From contig CAJUMG010000016.1 of assembly GCA_910587335.1 (NCBI GenBank), forward strand, positions 1 through 28,474: 28,474 bases of DNA, read 5' to 3'. Below, piece after piece: positions 1-7,961 of this stretch. Position 1 is the stretch's first letter. Every line of letters begins with the position of its first letter. The position numbers and the translations under genes were made by a program. A model generated the notes under the pieces. The model saw nothing but the letters and a program-made list of their open reading frames with translations. It was not told where the DNA came from and ran no database searches. Source of the stretch: an uncultured Oscillospiraceae bacterium (GTDB taxonomy: Bacteria; Bacillota; Clostridia; Oscillospirales; Ruminococcaceae).

Positions 1-55
1 GAGCAGCGGTCTCCAAAACCGCGTGCCGAGGGTTCAAGTCCTTCTGCCCCTGCCA
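1..55 (+). tRNA. trnW: tRNA-Trp (anticodon CCA), 5' end cut by window
   Basis: The window opens inside the D-arm side of a tRNA. The anticodon stem GCGGT/ACCGC encloses the 7-base loop CTCCAAA, which puts CCA in the anticodon position, so the tRNA reads UGG (Trp). A T-arm (GAGGG, loop TTCAAGT, CCTTC), a 7-base acceptor strand (45-51), discriminator G52 and an encoded CCA (53-55) follow. A G discriminator is usual for bacterial tRNA-Trp. About 20 bases of the 5' part are missing. Confidence 0.95.
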
Positions 56-60
56 AAGTT

Positions 61-90
61 AAAACTACCCGCTTTGCGGGTAGTTTTAGT
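61..90 (+). terminator. Intrinsic terminator after tRNA-Trp
   Basis: The arms AAAACTACCCGC (61-72) and GCGGGTAGTTTT (76-87) pair perfectly around a TTT loop. The terminal T residues give the release tract. It starts 6 bases after the tRNA CCA end, so it ends the tRNA transcript. Confidence 0.9.
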
Positions 91-95
91 TTATA

Positions 96-242
96 GAGAA
101 AGAAACGGGAATCGAAGGGAACGGTAGTGAATGGCGTACCGGTGGCACATCAAAGCCGCGGTCCACTTGCCCGCAGACAAACGAATCCTTTTTGGTCCAC
201 CACTAGAACAGTTCGACGAGAAATACACTAGCTCCACTAGAC
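96..242 (+). other. Gene-free stretch, possible structured RNA
   Basis: No plausible open reading frame with a ribosome site covers this stretch. It lies between two terminators and has features expected of a folded RNA. CGGTA (122-126) pairs with TACCG (137-141), GTGG (142-145) can pair with CCAC (163-166), and the word CACTAG occurs three times (ending at 206, 231 and 240). It could be a small non-coding RNA or a leader that ends at the terminator at 243-280. I found no convincing -35/-10 pair for it. I do not recognise a named RNA family with certainty; clostridial raiA-motif RNA is one class worth testing. Strand is inferred from the downstream T-tract. Confidence 0.35.
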
Positions 243-280
243 AGAGTCTGGACGCAATTTGCGCGCAGACTCTTTTGTTT
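243..280 (+). terminator. Intrinsic terminator at end of possible RNA gene
   Basis: AGAGTCT (243-249) pairs with AGACTCT (267-273). An inner CGC/GCG stem with a short bulge closes the loop, and TTTTGTTT follows. It cannot belong to the tRNA, which already has its own terminator at 61-90. It therefore implies a separate transcript covering roughly 96-242. Confidence 0.7.
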
Positions 281-358
281 AAATGAGATGCTCGTATAGC
301 AAGTGGTGTTTATTTAGTTGTTTCAAAACGAATGAAAAATGACAAAGGAGGAAAACGA

Positions 359-589
359 ATGCAAAAAGTAGTTTATATTAGCAACAGCCGAGATTTTACG
401 GAACAAAAAGATATTAACGATAATCAGTACCTTGTCCGGCTCAATCGGTTATTAGAAGATGGCTGGGTAATTTCGCAGATGAATACGCAGATCGTGGATG
501 TTGATCCAAAGCTTGAAAATTATCTCCATAAAGAAACGCTTGTGTCCTTTGTTATCTTGGAAAAGCCTGAGAAAAATAATATAGTTTGA
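359..589 (+). CDS. Small hypothetical protein (76 aa)
   Basis: The start at 359 is chosen because AAGGAGG (345-351) sits 7 bases upstream; the earlier in-frame ATG at 332 lacks such a site. The protein is 76 residues, soluble, with no signal peptide or membrane segment. It starts MQKVVYISNSRDF, has a central stretch NRLLEDGWVISQMNTQIVD and ends in a charged tail. Alternating hydrophobic and polar residues suggest a small alpha/beta fold, but I do not recognise a family. It stands alone between two terminators, so it is probably monocistronic. I saw no good promoter in the 80 bases upstream, so it might be read through from the preceding transcript. Confidence 0.75.
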   Translation: MQKVVYISNSRDFTEQKDINDNQYLVRLNRLLEDGWVISQMNTQIVDVDPKLENYLHKETLVSFVILEKPEKNNIV

Positions 590-642
590 AACCAACATTG
601 ATGTTAAAACGTAATGCATCTTTTTCGCAGCGCCCTTCCAGC

Positions 643-692
643 AATAAAGCCTATGAACTTACCATTTAAGCAAGTTCATAGGCTTTATTTTG
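643..692 (+). terminator. Strong intrinsic terminator, 18-bp perfect stem
   Basis: The arms 643-660 and 672-689 are exact reverse complements of 18 bases around an 11-base loop, and the descending arm runs into TTTATTTTG. It closes the transcript of the small gene at 359-589. The stem is nearly symmetric in A/T-tract content, so it may also block antisense transcription from the right. It separates this gene from the cobalamin operon promoter only 17 bases on. Confidence 0.9.
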
Positions 693-708
693 CAATGTGT
701 GTTTGGAC

Positions 709-736
709 TTGACAAAAAACAAATTAGCGGTATAAT
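709..736 (+). promoter_or_regulatory. Sigma-A type promoter of the cobalamin operon
   Basis: TTGACA (709-714) and TATAAT (731-736) both match consensus exactly, with a 16-base spacer. Transcription should start near 743, about 25 bases before the cobalamin riboswitch, as expected for a riboswitch leader. Confidence 0.88.
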
Positions 737-767
737 ACCTACATAATTATATGTTTTTAAAACATTT

Positions 768-958
768 CAAGTGCTTCAGGGGTTCGTTTAGACCCTGGGG
801 AGAATAGTGAACCGGGTGGGAATCCCGGGCGGTACCGCCACTGTATGCACAAAGGCCGAAGCTCGTTGACGAAAGTCAGTCACTGGGAAACTGGGAAGGC
901 AGAGCTCGGCTACGGAAGGACGCTTCTTTCCTTTTGTGTAAGCCAGGAGACCTGCTTG
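768..958 (+). promoter_or_regulatory. Cobalamin (B12) riboswitch aptamer
   Basis: The leader holds the hallmarks of the adenosylcobalamin-type aptamer. The B12-box core GCCACTG lies at 837-843, a preceding GTGAACCGGGTGGGAATCCCGG segment is split over 808-828, and the distal AGCCAGGAGACCTGC lies at 941-955. CAAG (768-771) pairs with CTTG (955-958) to close the outer P1 stem. The family binds cobalamins and lowers expression of downstream uptake and synthesis genes. The downstream terminator at 1019-1061 fits a transcriptional OFF switch. Exact ends and the ligand form (adenosyl versus methyl) cannot be set from reading alone. Confidence 0.95.
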
Positions 959-1018
959 AGATGGATTAACTCCCGACCACGGAATCCTTTGGAAGAGAGT
1001 TTATTATTTTGTTACGGA

Positions 1019-1062
1019 AAAAACGGCCGTGGCAGCTATGAAAGCTGTCGCGGCCGTTTTTG
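1019..1062 (+). terminator. Riboswitch-controlled terminator before btuC
   Basis: A 19-bp stem (1019-1037 with 1043-1061, two G-T wobbles) around the loop ATGAA ends in TTTTT. It lies 60 bases after the aptamer and 24 bases before the btuC start, where an OFF-switch expression platform is expected. An antiterminator would have to use bases from 959-1018 together with the left arm; I did not resolve it. Confidence 0.85.
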
Positions 1063-1085
1063 TATTCAGAAGGGGGGCGCAGCCG

Positions 1086-2093
1086 ATGCGAATGGAAAAG
1101 ACGGATACCCGGCGCACAACCGGTCAAAAGAGGCTCATCATCCTCTTTTTGGCCTGTATTTGTGTCCTTTCTACACTGATATGCCTTTGTGTTGGGAGTG
1201 TCTCCTATACCCTCCAAGAATCCATACAGGCTTTGATTGATCCTGATGCTACGGCCCGATTGATTGTTTGGAATGTCCGGCTGCCTAGAATTTTGTGTGG
1301 GGGTATGGTAGGTATCTGTTTATCATTGGCCGGATGTATTTTGCAAGGCGTTATGCGAAACCATTTGGCGTCTCCCTCTACCATTGGCGTGACCAGCGGC
1401 GCCAGCTTTATGGGATACCTGACCTTGGTGGCCTTTCCCCAGTACGCTCGGGCCTTGCCTGTAGCCGCTATTTTGGGTTCCTTTGCAACGACGGTGATCA
1501 TCTACCTTTTGGCCTATGAGAAAGGCGTCAGTCCGGTAAAAATGATCCTTTCCGGTATGGCTGTGTCTGCGATGTTCGGCGCGTTTAACGATGTTATTCG
1601 AACCTTTTTTTCCGATCATTTGGCAAATGCCGCCGGTTTTCTGGTCGGCACCTTAAACGGCTGTGTATGGAGTAATTTTTACATGATTCTCCCGTATATG
1701 GCGGCAGGGATTTTCGTTTGCTTTTTTCTGCCGGCAAAAATGAATATTTTGATGCTGGGGGATGAGATGGCAAACGCGCTGGGACTATCTACCGAACGTT
1801 TCCGGCTATTTTTAATTGCCACCGCCTCCTTACTGTCCGGCGCTTCGGTGGCTGTAGCGGGGCTTATCAGCTTTGTGGGATTGATCGTCCCCCATATTGC
1901 CAGGCTCATTGTAGGATCGGACTACAAATATTTGTTTCCAACCTCGATCTTTCTTGGATACGCGCTGGTTGTGATCTGTGATACAGTGGGACGCGTAATT
2001 CTCCCGGTGGGAAATCTGTCGGTCAGTATTGTACTTTCCTTTATTGGAGCGCCCTTTTTTTTGTATCTGTTGCGGAAAAGGGAAGCGGTTTGA
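1086..2093 (+). CDS. btuC: Corrinoid ABC transporter permease, FecCD/BtuC family
   Basis: This is the membrane subunit of a type II ABC importer, 335 residues with about ten hydrophobic segments, the usual size for the family. The FecCD signatures are visible: HLASPSTIGVTSG near residues 93-105 and FVGLIVPHIARLIVG from residue 263, which is part of the region contacting the ATPase. The start at 1086 follows a GGGGGG-rich ribosome site at 1072-1077; an upstream in-frame ATG at 1029 lies inside the terminator and is rejected. It is the first gene after the cobalamin riboswitch and is followed by the ATPase and binding-protein genes. That context points to corrinoid rather than iron-siderophore uptake, which the protein sequence alone cannot settle. 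Confidence 0.9.
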   Translation: MRMEKTDTRRTTGQKRLIILFLACICVLSTLICLCVGSVSYTLQESIQALIDPDATARLIVWNVRLPRILCGGMVGICLSLAGCILQGVMRNHLASPSTIGVTSGASFMGYLTLVAFPQYARALPVAAILGSFATTVIIYLLAYEKGVSPVKMILSGMAVSAMFGAFNDVIRTFFSDHLANAAGFLVGTLNGCVWSNFYMILPYMAAGIFVCFFLPAKMNILMLGDEMANALGLSTERFRLFLIATASLLSGASVAVAGLISFVGLIVPHIARLIVGSDYKYLFPTSIFLGYALVVICDTVGRVILPVGNLSVSIVLSFIGAPFFLYLLRKREAV

Positions 2094-2112
2094 CAGAAAT
2101 GGAGGTACTGCA

Positions 2113-2937
2113 ATGTATTTTGGCTTTCGAGATGTTTCAATCGCCTATGGCAAGCGAACCATTTTGGAAAAGGTCAATCTGTCTTTCGAAAAGGGGAAAG
2201 TCTCGACCATCATCGGCCCCAATGGATGTGGAAAAAGCAGCCTTTTAAAAACAGTGTCCCGGGTGGTTAAACCGGTATCAGGACAGGTGATTTTGGCGGA
2301 CAGGCCCATTAAAAACTATTCACCCAAAGAGCTGGCAAAAAAGATCGCCTATCTGCCGCAAATCCATAATTCTCCCAAGGATATTGATATCCGCACACTG
2401 GTTTCTTATGGACGCTATCCCTATAAGCGGTTTGGCGCCGGTTTAACGGCGGAGGACCGCCGCATTGTTGATGAGACGCTGGAGCTGGCCGGTCTAGCCG
2501 GGATGGGAAACCGCTTGCTCAACCATCTTTCCGGCGGGGAAAAGCAAAGAGCATGGATTGCTATGACTATCTGCCAACAGCCGGAAATTCTTTTACTGGA
2601 TGAGCCGATTACCTATTTGGACGTTGGATATCAAGTGGAGGTACTCGAACTGATTAAAGAGCTGGGAGAGCGATTAAAGATCACCATTGTCATGGTGCTG
2701 CATGATATGAATTTTACCGCCCGTTATTCCCACCGGGTCTATGTGTTAAAGGACCGAGGGGTCTATGGTTCTGGCAGCCCGGACGAAATCATCGAACAGG
2801 AAAGGATGAAGCAGGTTTTTGGCATAGGCTCCCAAATTCTTCGTGACGAAAAGAATGGATGCCCATTTCTCATTCCGGAAAAGCTTTCCAAAGAGGACGG
2901 AAAAGAATGTGCCCATTCTTGCAAAATAGAAGTTTAG
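2113..2937 (+). CDS. btuD: Corrinoid ABC transporter ATP-binding protein
   Basis: This is the cytoplasmic ATPase that powers the BtuC-type importer, 274 residues. Walker A GPNGCGKS is at 35-42, the ABC signature LSGGE at 139-143, and Walker B ILLLDEP at 159-165 followed by a D-loop. HD in MVLHDMNF is the switch histidine, and Tyr12 is the likely A-loop residue that stacks on adenine. The start at 2113 has GGAGG 7 bases upstream. The tail after about residue 250 is Cys-containing and specific to this protein. It lies 19 bases after btuC and 19 before btuF. It resembles FecE and BtuD equally; the riboswitch context favours corrinoids. Confidence 0.9.
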   Translation: MYFGFRDVSIAYGKRTILEKVNLSFEKGKVSTIIGPNGCGKSSLLKTVSRVVKPVSGQVILADRPIKNYSPKELAKKIAYLPQIHNSPKDIDIRTLVSYGRYPYKRFGAGLTAEDRRIVDETLELAGLAGMGNRLLNHLSGGEKQRAWIAMTICQQPEILLLDEPITYLDVGYQVEVLELIKELGERLKITIVMVLHDMNFTARYSHRVYVLKDRGVYGSGSPDEIIEQERMKQVFGIGSQILRDEKNGCPFLIPEKLSKEDGKECAHSCKIEV

Positions 2938-2956
2938 AAAAGAGGTTTTATCTATC

Positions 2957-4072
2957 ATGAAAAAGATTCTCGCATCCCTTTTGGCTCTGTCAATGATTTT
3001 GACACTTTCCGCCTGTAATGGTACGACTGTCAGCCAGCCCTCTTCCAGCCAGCCGGAAGCATCTTCCCAGACGCCGGAGGAATTGTCTGTAAGCGCTGCT
3101 GATCCGTCGCTGGAGTCCAATCGCGAAACAGCGGAATATTATCTGAAAAAAGCAGAGGAAGTGGTGGTATCCGACACACAGGTAACCTTTACCGACGACA
3201 CCGGCCGGGGAGAGATCTCGATTGATAAAAATCCCCAAAAGGTAGCGGTGTTATATGGCAGCCTGACCTGTCTGTGGTATGAGGCAGGCGGATCGGTACA
3301 GTCGACCATTGGCGGAAAGAGCGCCTCCTCTTTATATGAAGAGCAGATCGGCCGCGACATTACAAAGGATGAAGGGGTTGTGATCGTCTCAGAAAGCGCC
3401 TCCGGTACCAACTGGGATGTTGAGACGATCCTAGCAGAGCAGCCGGACCTGATCATCTGCTCTGTCGGAATGAAGGGCTATGAAACGATCAGCGGTCCCG
3501 CCCAAGAAGCGAATATCCCGGTTATCGGCATTGACTATGACGCGGTACAGGATTATTTAAAATGGTTCAAGGTGTTTTGTAACCTGAGCGGCCATCCGGA
3601 ATTGTGGGATTCTGTGGCGGAGCAGACGGCCCAGAGCATTATTGAAATCGTTTCCCATGTTCCCACAGACAAAGAGGCGCCTCGCGCGGTTATCCTGGTT
3701 TTATCCTCTGATGTACTGAAGGCTTATACCGGTGCTTCGCAGCCCGGCGTGATTTTGAAAGAATTGGGCGGCGTTAATCTGGCAGACCCGGATAATACCC
3801 AAACCGCCTCCAGCGTGGAAATCAATATGGAGGATCTTTTTGCGCTGGATCCGGACGTCATCTTTCTGTCTGAGTTTGGGGATGTCAGCTTAGATACCCT
3901 CAAGGAGCTGTATGGGGAAGATCCGGTTTGGAACAGCCTGGATGCTGTCAAGGAAAATAAGCTGTTTGGATTGGAAAAAGCGCTGTTCCACAACAAAGCA
4001 AATCAAAAATACGACCAGGCCTACCGGTCTATGGCAGAGCGTCTGTATCCGGAAAGCAATTTCGCCAATTAA
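2957..4072 (+). CDS. btuF: Corrinoid-binding lipoprotein (periplasmic-binding-protein family)
   Basis: This is the extracellular substrate-binding subunit of the uptake system, 371 residues. A lipoprotein signal ends in LSAC with Cys20 as the lipid-modified residue. A Ser/Pro/Glu-rich linker (about 25-50) tethers the domain to the membrane. The rest matches the two-lobed PF01497 fold: the first lobe opens near KVAVLYGSLTCLWYEAGG, a phrase like EQPDLIICS marks the end of its core, and the second lobe contains DPDVIFLSEFGD. The gene follows btuD closely and precedes cbiA by 15 bases. Cobalamin as ligand is inferred from the operon; binding residues cannot be assigned by eye. Confidence 0.88.
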   Translation: MKKILASLLALSMILTLSACNGTTVSQPSSSQPEASSQTPEELSVSAADPSLESNRETAEYYLKKAEEVVVSDTQVTFTDDTGRGEISIDKNPQKVAVLYGSLTCLWYEAGGSVQSTIGGKSASSLYEEQIGRDITKDEGVVIVSESASGTNWDVETILAEQPDLIICSVGMKGYETISGPAQEANIPVIGIDYDAVQDYLKWFKVFCNLSGHPELWDSVAEQTAQSIIEIVSHVPTDKEAPRAVILVLSSDVLKAYTGASQPGVILKELGGVNLADPDNTQTASSVEINMEDLFALDPDVIFLSEFGDVSLDTLKELYGEDPVWNSLDAVKENKLFGLEKALFHNKANQKYDQAYRSMAERLYPESNFAN

Positions 4073-4087
4073 AAGGATGTAGGAAAA

Positions 4088-5446
4088 ATGAAAAGCTGTG
4101 TGCCCCGTTTTTTGTTGGCGGGAACTGGAAGTGGATGCGGTAAAACAACCGTTACCTGCGCTGTGCTGCGGGCTCTTGTAGACCGCGGATTGTCGGTCGG
4201 CGCATTCAAATGCGGCCCGGATTACATTGACACGATGTTTCATAGCAAGATCACCGGTACCCAAAGCACCAACCTGGATTTGTTCTTCTTTGATGAGAAT
4301 ACGGCAAAGTATCTTTTGGCCCGCAATGGGTCTGGCTGTGCAGTATCGGTTATCGAAGGAGTTATGGGCTATTACGATGGTATGGGACTAAAAGAAACGA
4401 CAGCCAGCACCTATGAAGTTGCCAAAATGACCGAAACGCCGGCAGTCCTGGTGATAAATGCAAAAGGCGCCTCCCTGTCGGTTTTGGCGGCGATTCATGG
4501 CTTTGTCACCTTCTATCCGGATAGCCAGATCCAAGGGGTTATCCTAAACCAGTGCAGCGCCATGTCCTATCCGGCACTGGCGCAGGCAATCCTTGAGCGG
4601 TTTGAGGGCAGAGTGCGCCCTTTGGGATATCTGCCCCGGATGGAAGACTGTACGCTGGAGAGCCGCCGTTTGGGACTCGTCACAGCGGAACAGGTGGAAA
4701 GGCTGGAGGAAAAGCTGAAAAAGCTGGCCAAACAGGCGGAATGTACCGTCGACCTGGACGGACTGCTGACCTTAGCGGCAAAAGCGCCGCCGGTTGATTA
4801 TGTACCGATAGAATGGCCCCGGTATCCTTCGGTGCGAATTGCTGTAGCAAAGGACGCCGCCTTTTGCTTTTATTATGGGGATCATCTACAGGCGCTCCGG
4901 GACATGGGAGCACAGCTTGTCCCCTTTAGTCCCCTCTCCGACGGGGAGCTGCCGCAAAATGTTCAGGGCCTCTATCTGGGCGGTGGCTATCCGGAGCTTT
5001 ATGCGCGGGAATTAAGCGAAAATAAAAGGTTGTGCCGGTCGATCCATGATGCTTTGCAAAAGGGTCTGCCCTGCATTGCTGAATGCGGCGGCTTTATGTA
5101 TCTAACCGAGCGCATTGGCGGTTATGAGATGGTGGGATTTCTGCCTGGTGCGTGTTTTGATACAGGCAAACTGGTGCGTTTTGGCTATGCGGCCTTCAAA
5201 GCAAAGGCGGATAATCTTCTGTGCAAGGCAGGGGAGGAAATCCGTGGGCACGAGTTCCATTACTGGGATGCAACCGAGCCCGGCAGCGATTTTAGCGCTG
5301 CCAAGCCATCGGGGAAGCGTTGGGACTGCGCCTTTGCCACCAGCAGTCTTTATGCCGGGTATCCGCACTTTCATTTCTACGCCAATCCATCCTTTGCCAA
5401 AAACTTTTATAAAGCCTGTTTGAAGGAGGGGAAACTATATGATTGA
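4088..5446 (+). CDS. cbiA: Cobyrinate a,c-diamide synthase
   Basis: This enzyme amidates the a and c side chains of cobyrinate using glutamine and ATP. At 452 residues it has the normal two-domain layout. The N-terminal P-loop synthetase domain has GTGSGCGKT at 12-20 and the family phrase KCGPDYIDTMFH. The C-terminal class I glutamine amidotransferase domain has nucleophile Cys333 in AECGGFMYL and a His in GHEFHYWD (388-395). The domain order and the CGPDYIDT motif separate it from CbiP. It overlaps cbiC by 8 bases, which suggests coupled translation. Confidence 0.95.
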   Translation: MKSCVPRFLLAGTGSGCGKTTVTCAVLRALVDRGLSVGAFKCGPDYIDTMFHSKITGTQSTNLDLFFFDENTAKYLLARNGSGCAVSVIEGVMGYYDGMGLKETTASTYEVAKMTETPAVLVINAKGASLSVLAAIHGFVTFYPDSQIQGVILNQCSAMSYPALAQAILERFEGRVRPLGYLPRMEDCTLESRRLGLVTAEQVERLEEKLKKLAKQAECTVDLDGLLTLAAKAPPVDYVPIEWPRYPSVRIAVAKDAAFCFYYGDHLQALRDMGAQLVPFSPLSDGELPQNVQGLYLGGGYPELYARELSENKRLCRSIHDALQKGLPCIAECGGFMYLTERIGGYEMVGFLPGACFDTGKLVRFGYAAFKAKADNLLCKAGEEIRGHEFHYWDATEPGSDFSAAKPSGKRWDCAFATSSLYAGYPHFHFYANPSFAKNFYKACLKEGKLYD

Positions 5447-6062
5447 AATCATGCAGCCGCAGCAAATCGAAGAACGCAGCTTCCAGATTATTGCGGATAC
5501 GTTGGGAAGCCGTGTTTTTGCGCCGGAGAATGAACCGGTGATTAAGCGGGTGATTCATACAACAGCGGATTTTGACTATGCGGATAACCTGGTATTTTCT
5601 GCGGGTGCGGTGGAAAAGGGGATAGAGGCGCTGAAAAGCGGCTGCCATATCGTCACAGACACCAGCATGGCCATGGCGGGCATCAATAAACCGGCTTTGG
5701 GCAGATTAGGCGGACAGGTTCATTGCTTTATCGCTGACCCGGATGTGGCGAAGGAAGCCAAGGCCCGTGGGGTGACCCGTTCGGCAGTCAGCATGGAAAA
5801 AGCGGCTTGCCTAGATAGTCCCTGCATCTTTGCCATCGGAAATGCGCCTACGGCCCTTATCGCACTGCACGAGCTGATTCGAACAGGACGGGTTCGTCCC
5901 GTATTGATCATCGGCGTTCCGGTGGGTTTTGTCAACGTAGTAGAAAGCAAAGAGCTTATTATGACCAGCGGTGTTCCCTATATTGTAGCCCGCGGGCGGA
6001 AGGGCGGCAGCAATGTGGCCGCCGCTGTCTGCAACGCGCTGCTTTATCAAATTGCCCGCTGA
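5439..6062 (+). CDS. cbiC: Cobalt-precorrin-8 methylmutase
   Basis: This enzyme moves a methyl group from C11 to C12 to form cobyrinate. At 207 residues it matches family length. His40 in KRVIHTTADF aligns with the catalytic histidine of CobH/CbiC. DTSMAMAGI and the C-terminal ARGRKGGSNVAAA are also family hallmarks, the latter next to the substrate pocket. GNAPTAL and the phrase GVPVGFVNVVESK are typical of the family. The start overlaps the end of cbiA, with GAAGGAGG directly upstream. Product is the substrate of the neighbouring cbiA, so the two genes encode consecutive steps. Confidence 0.96.
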   Translation: MIEIMQPQQIEERSFQIIADTLGSRVFAPENEPVIKRVIHTTADFDYADNLVFSAGAVEKGIEALKSGCHIVTDTSMAMAGINKPALGRLGGQVHCFIADPDVAKEAKARGVTRSAVSMEKAACLDSPCIFAIGNAPTALIALHELIRTGRVRPVLIIGVPVGFVNVVESKELIMTSGVPYIVARGRKGGSNVAAAVCNALLYQIAR

Positions 6063-6074
6063 CAGGGTGGTAAA

Positions 6075-7202
6075 ATGAAAGAATATATCGAAAAAGGGGG
6101 ACGCCGTCTTCGCTTGGGATATACGACAGGATCTTGTGCCGCGGCTGCTGCCAAAGCGGCGGCATGGATGCTTTTAACCGGACGGCGAAAGGATACCGTT
6201 GCGCTCCAAACACCAAAGGGAATCTGCCTGAATCTAAAGGTGGAAAACATTACAATCACAAAGGATGTGGCTTGCTGCGCCGTTGCCAAGGACAGTGGGG
6301 ACGATCCGGATGTGACAAACGGGACGCTGATTTTTGCCGCGGTCTCCCGAAATGATGAAGCAGGCATTGTGATAGATGGCGGACCGGGAATCGGACGGGT
6401 AACCAAAGCAGGTTTGGACCAACCGCCGGGCGCTGCTGCGATTAACTCGGTTCCCCGGCAGATGATTCTGGAAAATGTCCAGGAAGTTTGCCGTATTACC
6501 GATTATAAAGGCGGATTGTCTGTTGTCATCTCAGCGCCGGAGGGCGAGGCCTTGGCGGCGAAGACCTTCAATCCCCGGTTGGGAATTCAAGGGGGTATTT
6601 CGATACTGGGAACGACGGGCATTGTGGAGCCGATGAGCGAGAAAGCGCTGGTGGACACAATCTATGTCGAGCTCAAGCAGCGCCGGGCGGCAGGAAGCTC
6701 CTATGTCCTATTAACGCCGGGAAACTATGGAGCCGCCTTTATTAAGGACACGCTTGGAATCGATCCGGAAACAGCGGTGATGACCTCGAATTTTATCGGC
6801 GATGCGCTGGAGATTTGCAACCAACTGGGATTTGAAGGCATTTTGCTGGTGGGGCATATCGGAAAATTGGTAAAGCTTGCTGGCGGCATGTTTAACACCC
6901 ATTCCCAATATGGTGACTGCCGTATGGACATTCTGGCTGCCCAGGCCGCCGCCTGTGGTTTAAGCTCTGCGGGAACTGCTCGGGTGCTGGAATGTGTGTC
7001 CTGCGACGATGCTTTACGCATTTTAAAAGAAGAGTCGGTGGATGAAAAAACGCTGCAGCGATTAACCAAGCGGATTGATGCCTTGATGGGTTTGCGGGCC
7101 CAGGGAGTCAAGACAGGGGCGTTGCTTTTTTCCAAGGTCTATGGCCTGTTGGGAGAAACAGAAAGCGCACAGGCGCTGCTGCAAAAAATTAGGGAGGAAT
7201 AA
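6075..7202 (+). CDS. cbiD: Cobalt-precorrin-5B C1-methyltransferase
   Basis: CbiD methylates C1 of the corrin ring in the oxygen-independent pathway, using S-adenosylmethionine. The protein has 375 residues, the usual length. The N-terminal motif LRLGYTTGSCAAAAAKAA (about 13-30) is diagnostic; other family phrases are DDPDVTNG, GGPGIGRVTKAGL, AINSVPRQMI and LVGHIGKLVKLAGGMFNTHS. CbiD occurs only in the anaerobic route, so the gene by itself fixes the pathway type. A ribosome site AGGGTGG lies just before the ATG, 12 bases after cbiC. Confidence 0.96.
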   Translation: MKEYIEKGGRRLRLGYTTGSCAAAAAKAAAWMLLTGRRKDTVALQTPKGICLNLKVENITITKDVACCAVAKDSGDDPDVTNGTLIFAAVSRNDEAGIVIDGGPGIGRVTKAGLDQPPGAAAINSVPRQMILENVQEVCRITDYKGGLSVVISAPEGEALAAKTFNPRLGIQGGISILGTTGIVEPMSEKALVDTIYVELKQRRAAGSSYVLLTPGNYGAAFIKDTLGIDPETAVMTSNFIGDALEICNQLGFEGILLVGHIGKLVKLAGGMFNTHSQYGDCRMDILAAQAAACGLSSAGTARVLECVSCDDALRILKEESVDEKTLQRLTKRIDALMGLRAQGVKTGALLFSKVYGLLGETESAQALLQKIREE

Positions 7203-7205
7203 AAG

Positions 7206-7961
7206 ATGGTACATTTTGTCGGCGCGGGATGCGGCGCGGCGGATTTGATCACCCTGCGGGGGGCGCGACTTTTGGGCGAAGCGGATGTGGTGATCTACGC
7301 CGGGTCTTTGGTCAACCCCGAGGTTTTAGAATATACACGGCCGGGATGCGCGCTTTACGACAGCGCAAAAATGACGCTGGAACAGGTGCTTGCGATAATC
7401 CAGGAGGCGGAGGCGGCTGGTAAAATGACCGTTCGCCTACATAGCGGAGATTCCAGCATTTACGGCGCGGTCCGCGAACAGTTTGACCAGCTGGACCGTC
7501 TGGGGATCGACTATGATGTTTGTCCCGGCGTCAGCGCTTTCTGTGGTGCGGCTGCATCTTTAAAGGCGGAGTATACCCTGCCGGATGTAAGCCAAACTGT
7601 GATCATCACCCGGACTGCTGGAAGGACCAGCGTGCCGGAGAGTGAGTCTATCCAATCTCTGGCAGCCCACCGGTCCACGATGGTTTTATTCCTCAGCACC
7701 AATTTGACCGAAAAACTCCAGACGCAGCTGATGGAGGGTGGATATCCGGGAAAAACGCCGGTGGCGGTTGTGTATAAGGCAACCTGGCCGGATGAGAAAA
7801 TTTTCCGCTGTACGGTGGAATCTCTGCACAAAACGGTCAAGGAAAACGGCCTGACCAGAACGGCTTTGATCATTGTCGGCGACTGCATGGGAGAAAAGTA
7901 TCAGCGGTCCCGCTTATATGATCCTGAATTTTCTACCCTTTTCCGGGAGGCGGACCGATGA
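7206..7961 (+). CDS. cbiF: Cobalt-precorrin-4 C11-methyltransferase
   Basis: This S-adenosylmethionine-dependent enzyme methylates C11 of the corrin ring. It has 251 residues. The N-terminal glycine-rich loop VGAGCGAADLITLRG and the second motif GDSSIYGA (81-88) bind SAM, as in the tetrapyrrole methylase superfamily. YAGSLVNPEVL and SVPESESIQSLAAH separate CbiF/CobM from CbiL and CbiH. It starts 3 bases after cbiD with AGGAGG upstream, and its stop overlaps the start of cbiG in ATGA. It is the only stand-alone methylase of this superfamily that is complete in the operon. Confidence 0.95.
   Translation: MVHFVGAGCGAADLITLRGARLLGEADVVIYAGSLVNPEVLEYTRPGCALYDSAKMTLEQVLAIIQEAEAAGKMTVRLHSGDSSIYGAVREQFDQLDRLGIDYDVCPGVSAFCGAAASLKAEYTLPDVSQTVIITRTAGRTSVPESESIQSLAAHRSTMVLFLSTNLTEKLQTQLMEGGYPGKTPVAVVYKATWPDEKIFRCTVESLHKTVKENGLTRTALIIVGDCMGEKYQRSRLYDPEFSTLFREADR

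Noticed and set aside
96..242. tmRNA, SRP RNA or RNase P RNA
   Set aside because: The conserved cores of these RNAs are not seen and the stretch is too short for tmRNA or RNase P RNA.
845..1240. Open frame of 131 codons across the cobalamin riboswitch
   Set aside because: It runs through the aptamer and the terminator, has no ribosome site and overlaps btuC in another frame.
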